From: Microplitis mediator
Lineage: Eukaryota > Arthropoda > Insecta > Hymenoptera > Braconidae
Assembly (NCBI RefSeq): GCF_029852145.1
Contig: NC_079970.1
Coordinates: 4,774,001-4,838,000, forward strand
Length of the DNA: 64,000 nt
Direction of reading: 5' to 3'
Each line of letters begins with the position of its first letter. The stretch's first letter is position 1. Made by a program: the position numbers and the translations under genes. Below are positions 11,325 to 23,300 of the stretch, piece after piece. A model generated the notes under the pieces. It was not told where the DNA came from, made no database searches, and saw nothing but the letters and a program-made list of their open reading frames with translations.

Positions 11325-14300
11325 CTATCAACAGACAAATATTACTTTAATTATTTGGCAATCAAATTTATTCACAAGATATACTAATAATTGTCTTCCG
11401 GAACAATGAATTTATCGCGCAAACAGAACAAGTGTGTTATAGCATGTCTGATAATAAAACAGAATCATCAAAACAACAACAAGTTAACGCAACTCCGCAT
11501 ATATACAGCTCGGTATTCATTTGACTTAACGGATGTGTTGATAATTAAACTCGCTCGTAAGGTGAAAACTGATACTACCGGTCGTTTTGTTGCTCAGATA
11601 CTATAGAAAATGTTATCCGTTTTCGTAGTCTGCTAGTCTCGATCCAATTGTTTCCCGTTAACTCGAACTCAAGCACACATTTTCCTCACAGTATTTCCTG
11701 TGCGACGTATACATACAGCTGAGACTAAATTTCAATTCTATGAATATAATTTAACGCCGAGAAAAGGTTTATTGTCCCAGTAAATTTCCACATTGATGCT
11801 GACGGTAATACAAGTCAATTAATAATTTATTTATTATTATTTATATCCGTCGGAAAAAATTTCTACTATTATTTTGTTTTGTACAGAGAGGTAATATTTG
11901 TTGGGATACATATATATATAGAGGATGATGTATAGATAGATCTGACGATTGAGAGGAAGCCGGGATACAGAAGGATGAATGCACAAGAAAAGATATCTGG
12001 GGTGTGGGTAGGGGATGAGAATGAGTAGGAAGAATGCAATGGTGAGTTTGGGTTCGGGATTCTTAGGTGAATGGCTTTGTGCCAATGGATAGAGTGGCTG
12101 GATCGAGGGATTCGTGAGTATTACGATGCGTTGTTATTCCTCTCTGGTGGCGTTCATCGTCTATAGTCTAGCTATTTTATGTGCTGGAGAATGACGAAGC
12201 GAGAAACGAGAACCAAGAAATGAGAACTTTATCACCGGGTAGTAAGTTGAATGATGCTAGATATGAAATGTTCAATTTTTATTCTCTCACGGTTCATTGA
12301 ATTTATGCTTCTTTACTCATAACTGTTCAGATCTGCTGAATAATCCAATAAAAGCTTTTCATATTTTTATAACCTCCTATTGTAATCACTTGGTGCGATA
12401 CCCAATAGCACAAAACTCGCGGAAGTTAGAGAATTTTTACTTAGTTATTCATTTTTTGTATTAATTTAGTTTTTTTTTCGTACCTCAGACTGTGCCCGGG
12501 CTCGGCTCGCACCAATGGAGTCTGCACACTTCCACGAAAGACAGCACCCCCGACCCCAGTTACTTTCAAGGTCGCAGCCCCTACGACAACTTGGTCTCGG
12601 TCTGCTGAGAAAAGCACACCGCCTCTGGGATCCGTTATCCGGAAGCCTTTTGATACGCAGTCTACTCGATCTTCGCCTTTAATTTCAAAATATAATTAAT
12701 TATTTAACCAGATTAATAATTCAAAGAAATTTTTAATTTCCAGAGAGAGTAAAGACTGCACTGAAAAAAAAGTATAAGTCCCACGCTTATAAATTTAAGT
12801 GATATCGCAATACTTGGTATTGCGAATATACTTGTACCAAATATAAGTCTCAACGCAATATTTTTAAGCACTTCACATAAACTCGTTTAAGTCATACGCT
12901 TAAACCGAGTTTTAGCGCCACCGCAATACTCATATCAACACTACACTTAAATCCTTACAATCATAAATTTACAGAATTAGAAAAGAAAGGTTATGGAATT
13001 AAATATTGCTATGGATTAAAGAAATGACAATAAACCCATTTATTGATAACACTCGATGATAGGATGATAAATTCCACTCAGTTAATTTATTTTTCACCCA
13101 AGAATCCATAAATGATTATTACCGGGTCAAAAATAAAACTTGGTTTAGACTTGGTCGTCTTAAATCGTGACTAAGTAAGACCGGTTAAGTCGAAACCAAG
13201 GCGAGTTGCGTGAGTTCGCCTTGGTTTCGACTTAACTGGTCTCACTTAGTCACGATTTAAGACGACCAAGTCTAAACCAAGTTTTATTTTTGACCCGGGC
13301 GGGTTTTTAATCCCAATTATGTAAATAATCTTTTTAATGCTCTTAAGGGGATACGGTACCGGACCTCTTTCTCACACTCAGAAAAACAAACGGGACTGTC
13401 TTTGTTGCACTCGTAGAGTAAATGAGAATTTTAAAACAATTTTTCTCGGAGACAAATTAGAATTTTTGAAAATACGAAATTTCTAGCTCTTTGTGAAGGC
13501 TTTAAAAAACGCTAAAGACTCTCTATTTTAGGTTTCCAATGTTTGTCCGTAAATTAAATTGAATTGAAAATCGGTTACCGTTATCCCTTAAGAACGATGT
13601 ATAGGTTAAAGGTATAATATAAACACGGGGAAAAAAAATGCCAAATAACTTTTTTTACTATACTCTCTGGACTTGCTATAGTATTGTATGGAAAATATGT
13701 CACTCACTTAAACAGAGTATTGCGATAATACTTAAACTTTTTTATATCATATTCGCAATACCAATTCATTAAAAAAGTGTATACCAATAGGACTTAAACT
13801 TTTTTTTCAGTGTGAGTATAGCATAATCTTACTGAGTGTAAATCGTGCCAAGAGTCGGCCATCGCGAGCTCTGGCAGAGGCTGTAAAGTTGCTCCATGAT
13901 TCGAGCACAAGATTCCTCCCCTTTCTTGATCTTACACTTGAGGCAATGAGAGCGTCCAGAATAGCGGCCTGGCCCCTGAGTTCGATGCCGCCTGGTACGA
14001 TTTTTAACGAGCCCATGCCTTCCTAAAAAAATAAGAAAAGAGATAATTAGGACAGGTTGATTATTTGTTCACCGTGGGTCATGACATATGACTTGTTCCA
14101 TCGACAATAGCTTCTTATGTAGCTTGCGATCATCCCTGCATGGCACGAGAGTTAGATTTATTGAGTTTGTATTGGATTCCGATGATTGGTTACTCGATTG
14201 GAAGCAATTGCCACGATGAAATTCAAACACACGAATAGTCTGACAATTCGAACTCTCGACTACTATCACATCTATCTCGACCGAGCTGTAATATACTCTA

Positions 14301-17300
14301 TAGTATAGATAACAGTGCGCTCTGGGCTTTACATTATAATAAAAACCGCGGGAAGTTGACAGTGTATAGAGAAATCATTGACAAGATGATTTTGGAAGTA
14401 AGCCAGAAAAGTATACCGGAAGTCTTGCTGTTTATTCGCTACACGGAAAAATGAAAATATGTACATACAATATACATTTTTTTTGTTTATTACTATATCT
14501 TTTAGTAGAAGAAACCCCAAACAGCCCAAAGAAAAGTTAATTTTCTGAGTTCAGACCCAAATGAGGATGAGTGAGGATGGCTTCCTATGAAGAGTGGCCC
14601 GTAACTTTATTTCTGTTGGAAATAATTCAGCACAATATTAACATTTTTTTGTTCATTATGATGTCCTCTAGTAGGAAAAACCCAAAAAAGTCCTAAGATA
14701 AATTTATTTTTCGAGTAATCGATATCGGGCAGATGCGGGCAGATGACATTATCTACGTCTTTTTATGAAGAATGGTCTCTAATTTTCTTTCTGTTAGGAA
14801 AAGCCATCACAATATAAACGTTTTTTGTTCATTGTAATGCCCTCTAGTAGAAAAAAATGCAAAACTTCCTGGGAAAAATTTATTTTTTGAGTAATCGACA
14901 TCAGACAGATGACACTGTTTATTTAAAGACGAATCTAATTTTTTTTCACAACATCAAGTCCTGAGTATGAATTATATATGGAATTTGAATGGGATGACTA
15001 TGGGATTTCCATAGAATTTATTTTAAGACGATTCTAATTTTTTTAGCTCAAGGAGCTCGAATATAGCGGAAAGTTTTAGGGCTGGCCCGCAGGGTCAACC
15101 GATAGACCGATTTTTTTTTATTATTACGGAAAGTGGGCCGTAACTTTTCTTCTTTTGGGATTAATGCTACACAACATAAACGTTTTCTCTTTATTATGAT
15201 GCTTTCTACACGGGGAAACAAATAGTGGGTATTTTCTTGATATTCACATAGAGAAAATTTCTATGCTGTCATAGTAAGAATCTCTATTTCAACATAGGAA
15301 CAATCCGTAGGTAAAAATATATATTTTCCATACATTATATATATATTTTTCTATGTTACCATAATTATTCCTTTACTTTTAAATGCATTAGCGTCTTTAT
15401 TAGCCTCTAGTTCATTAATTTCAATTCTATCATAAATTAATGTGAACTAAAAAATATCTTCGCTATTAACTGTCAATATTCTCATCGGGCATTGAGTTTT
15501 AAACCAAAAAAAAAATGATTGACATATTATTTTTCCACGACTCTGATGTTATTAAACTTGGAAATCCCAGTTAACTTTCTTTGTACACGGGGATATTTAA
15601 CGGCCGCCCAACGATTTGCTAAATTGTTCAGAAAATTATACGGTCGCTCTATTCCAACGGAATATCACTGACGGCGATTCTATTCTACTCCAAGTACCAC
15701 AATTATCTGCACGATCGATTCCTACCCATACATTCCATTATATCGTTTGATTTATTTAGATATTTTTTACAGTGGACCCAAAGGACGGCGGACTATTAAC
15801 GTTTTTTTTTTTTTTTTCATAAGAAATAAATAACTTATAAGATATATTTAGTAATAAATAATTCAAAATAGATTTATTCGGAGGATTATTTATTAGTTTG
15901 CATGATTATTTATTCAACGATCAGTTATATCTCACGTCAGATTGCCGGTATGATTTCGGATTTACACATACATGAATACACTCGATCAAATGATGACCGA
16001 TAATTATGAGAATTAATTGACTGTATGTCCGGTTACGCTGCCACGGATTATCGTCGCTCTCGAACGAAAATTCAATAGGCCACTTTCCACTTATTTCCAT
16101 TTAATTTTTTTTTTTTCTTTATAAATCATCATTTAATTTTTTTTCTTTCAAAATTCGCTTCCATTCAGTAAAATATTTTCCACTATTTTTACTAGTCAAT
16201 AAAGTATTTAAATTTCCATTTATAAATAAAAGAAAACTGGTTTTGATAAATAAATTTAAAGCGGAAAATCCAGTCGAGTTTGAATTCAATTATCCTGGAA
16301 TTTTTTTATAATTTTTCGGCCGTTCATTGCTCATTCCTCGTTAAGAAGTTTACTCAAAGTCTTACGACCGGTCATAACAATAACTGCGAGGAGTTAAACT
16401 CGAAAAAAAAAAAAAAAATCAGCAGCTAAGAGTGAAATAGCGATAGTCGTTGGACTTTCACGAGCATTTAACGTTTTAGTTTCACAGCGTTGTTATCCAG
16501 AACTCATCCTATATATATACATATATATTTAGTATAAGAGAAACTGGAGCTTGAGTTTTAAACATAAGTACTCTTACTTGCTAGTTTAATTGAGCATCAT
16601 CTCGCACCTCGATTGCTCCATTATTAAAATTGACTAAAATTTTCATACGTCACTTTTATTTTATTAACTTTATTTTTCCGAGTCAAAATATTAGACGTAA
16701 ATTGAACGTTCTTGACGTTTTAAACGTAAGTTGAACGTTTTCAACGTTTTAAACGTAAATTGAACGTTTTGGACATTAAAAACTCAATTTGACAGCTTTC
16801 AACTTATTCAGAACGTAGATTGGAGTACACAGTAAAAAATATTGTGTATTTGTGTTAAAAACGGTCCGTGTTAAATTTTTTGTGTTGATTATTTTGTGTC
16901 AAATCAACACAATTCTTTGTGTTACTTTAAAATTTTCAATCGATCTCCTATTCAACACTTTAAAAGTGTTACCTAGTACAAAAATCGATATTATCAACAT
17001 TTATTAAGTGTTACTTTAAAATTAACACAAAAAAAGTGTTGAAACGACAGTTGAATTGTGTTAAAAAAAATGTCTTCCTTCTATTCACGCGGAAAGCATC
17101 ATTAAGTATCAGTTTTGCTTGGTTAGTTATTGTTTTTGTGACATTAATTTTATTTATTTTTAATTGGACATAAAAAAATTAAGTTGACAAAGTTCATGAT
17201 TCGTATAGTTTAAAAAATAAAAAATATTTAAAAAATTGAATCTGTAGCTTTTTTACTTTTCTACATGCGCATATTTTTATTTTTTTTTCGTAATTGATTT

Positions 17301-20300
17301 GTTGATAAAAAAATTCAAAAATTGTTAACTGTATGCTAATAACTTTAAGATCATGTTTACTATCACAAAATAGTTCAATGTCAAATAATAATTGTTGACA
17401 ATTTTGATAACCTAAACATAATCCATGGTACAAATATAAAAGTTAACATTTTTTTTTGTGTCACCATTAACATTTAAAAAGTGTTGAAGTTACTTCTTAT
17501 ATTACTCGAATTTTGTGTTGAAATTTTAACACATATTTTGTGTTGAAATTCAACACAAATTTTGTGTTGAAAAATAACATAAATATTATGTGGACCGTTT
17601 CTAACGCACAAATTGTGTTGATTTTAACACAATATTTTTTACTGTGTACCGAAAAATTTTTTTCAACGATTTTGTACTCCTGGATTATAATCACGCCAAT
17701 TCCCTAAAATTTTGTCCTCCGCCTTTCTGGCTCTTAAATAAAAAATTAGTATTTTGAAAAAAAATTTTTTTCAGTTTCATAATTCTATCTCTAACACTAT
17801 TTATTTATACCTGTTCATATATTATAAGATCAAGGTTATGAAAATTGTGATTACAAATATTGAAATAAATTAATTAATGTTACCATTAAACTAAAATCAT
17901 AGCTCATGAAATTACCAATTTTTTACGAACCAAAATACAAAACAATCATTCAATTTACTTTTAAAACGTTAAGAACGTTCAACTTATGTCTAATATTTCG
18001 ATTCGGGTTTCAGTCTAGCCATGAAATATTTTATTTAAATATATTTTTACACTATGTATATTAAATAAATTTTAATTAATGGAAATGAATGAAAAGACGA
18101 GAAGAAGAAAAAAATGTGGTTAGTTTGGAAGTTCGCGTTGGAATGGATAGCGTGAGTAATTACGAGCAATTTCATACATCGACGATACTAACAGGATCCA
18201 GGTGAGTGAGAGAGAGAAAGAAAGAGAGGGAGAGGGTGAGTGTGCGTGTGTTTTACAGATTTAATCCAGAGTCGGGGTGTGACGATGAAATAACGCAAAA
18301 GTGTCTACGGTTGCGGAGAGAAATAGTGCATGAATAGGTATAAAATATATGTTGGAATGAATGAGAAGCATAGAGGGAACGAGAAAGAGTAAGGGGGCGA
18401 GGGTAAGTGAGTAATGCAGTACCTGTATAAACACTAGAGCTGCATTACTCGAGTGAGAAGTTAGACGGAGAGTCTGTCCGACTCTGGATAATTATATGGA
18501 GTAGATTAGTCCACATGCAGTTGTGCAGGGTGACTGAAAAGGATTAGTAGTTGTAATTACATGAGGAATAAAAAGTCAAATAGTAAACGAAATACCATTA
18601 AATATATTTAATGACTGTTTCAGTGAATAAACTTTTAATACTGTCTGATAAATATATTTTATTAAAATTGTTTAATTAATTTAATTGAACTGATTGCAAA
18701 GCACTGAATATATTTGAATTTATATAAATATCACATTTAATATGGCATTTAAATTAAAATGACCAGAGTTGATTGCAAAAATATATCGATAATTACACAC
18801 TCGATATTAATTAAAAAGTAAGTAAGTAAACAAGTTAAAAAAAAAACGAATGACAAAATAGTGTAATAACGAGACAAATAATCGTCTGCATGTCTGTACG
18901 CTCAACCACTTAGCCTTATTTTATTCATGATAAATATTTTTTATCTTGCAGTTGCGACAATTGAATAAATGTCGAGGGTCCGCCTGGCGTCGGAGTCGCT
19001 CGAGGGCATCATTAAGCCCAGCATATCCATGCTTTCGCAAATGTATATATTTCTTCCCAGTCCAGAAGGGACACCCTCTCCCGTCCCATCTCTTTCCACT
19101 CTGTCTTTGGTTCTTTTTACGAACCTTAAACCTGGAGGCGCATTAAATTATTACTATTCTCTCTATCTTTTAATTAATCTTTGTCTCGAGCTACAGGTGA
19201 GTCTTTTAACGTCTGACCAAATGCAGACATTCATAATTTTATTTTTTTTATTTTTATTTTTATTATAGCCGGTGCTTTTGGTTATTATTAAATCCACCAA
19301 AGAGGTTAAACTCTAAGTATTAATAATACGCGTACTTGAGTTGCGTTTTTTTACTCGGTATAATAAAAGCTCTACATGTAATGCTCACAAGTAACTTAAG
19401 TAATTACCAGGTTTTAAATGAGACTTGCATGTGGGTATATATGAGGATTCATAACAACAATAAAACTTGTTGAGCTTTTTTTAAGAACTCGCATAAGACA
19501 CAAGACTCTTTACTTAACCCGCGAGAGTCACTCGTACTCTTACGGCCTCAGGTGCTCGTCTTTATAAACATCAACCACTCCAAGCACATGATTTGAGATT
19601 TAAAAGTCATGTTTGTTAATATTTCTAGGCTTACAAACAGGTTTTAAAAATTTTAAGATTTGGAAAATCCAAAAGTCTACACCTCGAACGCTAATGTTAT
19701 ATTTTTAAAAATTGAATTTCAAAAAAGTTTTAATCACTCAGGTTTTTTTCATAGAAATTTCCATGCTAAATATGCGGTAATTAGTCAACAAAAAAAGTAA
19801 ATAAGATATGGAGAACATTCCTCATATAAATGGTTGCAGTGCGTGTTTGTTTACATGTAAAACTGACGGTTTTAACAGTAATGATTTATTATAAAAAAAT
19901 TATAAGGACTACAGTAGTGATTTTCGAAAGAAACCTTCTCTGCAGAATTCTGAATATTGTGAAAAAAAAATTAAGTCATTTTCGAGATATACACTGTAAA
20001 AAATTGGGGGTGAATTCGGAGTCTTAAAAAAATCACTCCGCATGCGGAGTGAATTGGGAGTTTTTTTAGCGGAGTGATTTCGGAGTGACCCGGATTTTAT
20101 TTCACTCCTAATTCATTCCAGTCCGGAGTTTTTACATTTAAATAAATTTATATTTAACTGTTAAACAGTGTGTGTGCGAGTGTGTGTGTGTCAGCGAGTA
20201 TGTATTTGCGTGTATGTGTGTGTGTGTATCCGCTGTTCAGTAATATAATAAGCGAGTTTTTACTTCGATTTTATTTAGTGGAGTCATTTTTTATTAATGA

Positions 20301-23300
20301 TATTTCCAAAACTCCTCTTCGGAGTGAATTTCACTCTGAGGGGAGTGAATAATTAGAAATTCATTCACTCCGGATTTAATCCGCATTCACTCCGAGAATT
20401 ATTTACAATGTATCCATACCACGATCTTTTTTTGAACCACAGACTAACGGACGTCCGCGATAAATTTTTTTCATATTAACACGTATCTGACAACTTAAAA
20501 AAAGTATTAGGCTTATTAGTGTTCCCTCTTTATATTGATGTGCTTTTCATAACGTGTAAGTGTGATATAAAAATAATATATACAGTTTAATGTGATGAAA
20601 TCGCATGACCTTGACAAGTCACTACCAAGCGCAACCTCTCCACTTGGCGTTCGAGCCGTGCAAAATTCAAAATTTTCCGCTAAAGTATTCATCATTTATA
20701 TCTATCGGCTCTACGAGTGCGCTGGCTCTTTATAGATATGGATTGTATATTCAAAATTAATGGCGCCTTACTGGATGTATTTGAGTGTGTGCTGGTAGTT
20801 GGTGATTCTAGGTGCTTTAATAGATATATGTCCTTTGTATTGGTACTCGGCAGGTGGGTAAAGTGTCTATTGTACATGGGTTGAATGAACTATACAGATA
20901 GTAGAGGTAGAGGTTTATATGAGAGTTGGTTTTGTATCCTTGGTATTAGAGTAGGCGGGCTATCTACTCGGCATGGGCATGCATGTAAGCCGTTAGTGCC
21001 AATATACCATACTAGCCGGCATAACATTATATTGTGTGTTCCATACTGGTGTGTATGTGAAAATGTCGACTCCCGGGCAACTGAATATGCGGAGAGAATG
21101 TTTCAAGATTTTCGGGCTGGAGGCGCAGTAATTGCTGGTTATTTAAGATCGGTATTAAGATAGGTACTTGCACCAACTTTATGAGAAACAGCGGTAGTTA
21201 AATTTATATCAGCATTTTGCAATATTTTATTTCAATAAATTTATTTATTATTTAAGTAATTATAAATGTTTATTATTATGCACCTGGGTCACGCATTATT
21301 GCGGTGATTTATTTAAGTTCCGAGCGGGTCTTAGTTGAATTTTCCAAATACCGAAATATTTTTATTCCAAATCCTGGTGATTTAATTTTTGTCAATGAAT
21401 TTATATATGTATATATTAAGTATTTGTAGATTTAGTACTGCGGCAGTTAACTTTTCCACTTTTGTCACATGCGAATAGGATATGAAAGGATGAACGCCGA
21501 AGAATTTTAACCGTCGAAATATATTGCATCTTTTTTTTTGCATACGAAAATTTATGTAACTTTTTTCTGCATAAGTTTATTTTATTTTTCATCCTCTCAG
21601 CTTGTCAAATCCCCAGATATTTAAATAGCAAAAAATGATTTCATGAATATAAAGTATTATTTTTTTTATTATTATCATTATTATAACTATTTTATATATT
21701 TTTCATTGATTTATTAATTTTTTTACGCGACCACGATTCGAAGGATTTATAAATATATTACAAGGGCATATGGAAGTGATATACGAGAATGGAAAATTAT
21801 ATTATTTTTTATTTTATCAGAAACAAGATAATAATGCTCTTAAGGCAGTAAAGATCTTGGAAGTGAGTCGAAGGTTTAAAAGCATAAAGAAAGTAAAAAG
21901 TGTCGGCTAGGCGGTACTACAAGGTGCAGTCATACAAGGCACGAAAAATAGCAATAGAGGGGATAAGAAAAATAAGTATTAGAGACCTTACATTTCCCAT
22001 GGGGTGTTCTTCGTGATACTAGTGGGTACAGCCTCTCTTCACTTACGGATTGATACTCAATTCCCGTCGAATTTAGTCTTCCATCGTGGGATCATTGAAC
22101 GAGATCGTGGATAGACGTTCTCGATTTCGTATAAATTCGATAATACCGAAAGAGCTTCTCGACGATATCAGGCGAGAAAGAGTCGTCGAGTCGCCTGGTT
22201 GCCTGCCCGGCTGCCTGACTGCCTGGTCGATGGATAAAAAGATTTTGCTTCGTCTTATCCTTGCTCACTTTGAATGTATATAAACCTGTACCAGGTAATA
22301 AAATTCTCGGGGTAATCCCCAGGGATGTTCATCAAATTCAATAAATTTATTTTTTCTTATTTTATTATTTTCCTCAAATAATAATCTTATACGCGATTTA
22401 GTTACAATATTTCACCGATAATAAACCGCTCTGACATTTCTACAGTTTTAATCATTTTTCATTCTTTACTTCAATCCATTCTTTATTCATATAAATATAT
22501 ATTTTATATATTCCCTTTAAATTGTAATATATGTCAGTTATTTTTACTGGGTCAAACGTCATCGGAGTAATACTTGTTTTTTATTTTTAACTTCCCGCTA
22601 AGAAAATTGTAAATTTTCAAAAATTCGGGAAGTTATTGGTTTCGGTCCGATTTACGAAAATCGAATTTCCATCAGATGTCGACGTTTCGAGGTCCTAGGA
22701 AGCTATCCTGACTAATTTCACGATGATGTCCGAGTGTATGTATGTGTGTACGTACGTACGTACGTACGTACGTATGTATGTATGTAAATATTCATAACTC
22801 TTGAACGGATGAACCGATTTTGATCGTTGAGGTGTCATTCGACGCGGCTTGTTAATGTCTTGAGGCCGTAGAAATTTGAACTTAATCGGTAGGGTGCGTT
22901 CAGAGATATTTCAAAAATAAAATTTTTTCAAAAATGTTTTATTTGGATAACTTCCAATTTGCTCGATGGATTGATTCCAAAATCTAATCAGCTCTAAAAC
23001 TCTATAAGCCGCGTCGAATGCCACCTCAACCATCAAAATCGGTTCATTCGTTCAAGAGAAACCGTTGACGAAAGAATTCAAAAAAAATTTTTTCCTTGGT
23101 TTTTTTGAAATTTCTCAAAAACGGCTGAGTAAATCAATTTCAAAATTCGACCAGCTTTAGAACTTGATAAAACGCGTCGATTGCCACCTCAACCATCAAA
23201 ATCGGTTGATTCGTTCGCGAGATATCGTGGAAGAAAGAAATGCTAAAAAATGGTTTTTTACAAAACAATGGCATACAAAAGTATTTGCGAGCTCGAAGAG

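Larger units (their letters stand above)
12677..13832 (-). other. Sarcoglycan intron 4, mostly one inserted element
   Basis: This 1156-bp phase-1 intron consists almost entirely of a TIR element (12759-13812). Without the element and one copy of the duplicated TG, about 100 bp remains, a common insect intron size. Confidence 0.85.

Noticed and set aside
10964..11338. Start codon at 11338 for the last exon as a separate small gene
   Set aside because: The first five codons lie upstream of a good acceptor (TTGATAG), and the frame joins exon 5 in phase to give the conserved LRLES block, so this is an internal exon.
14069..14269. 66-residue minus-strand frame just upstream of sarcoglycan exon 4
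   Set aside because: It lies within intron 3, ends before the acceptor and has no similarity to sarcoglycan.
18969..19268. 99-residue plus-strand frame in the sarcoglycan intron, preceded by TTGCAG
   Set aside because: The end is a T-rich run and there is no recognisable domain; an intronic open frame by chance is more likely.
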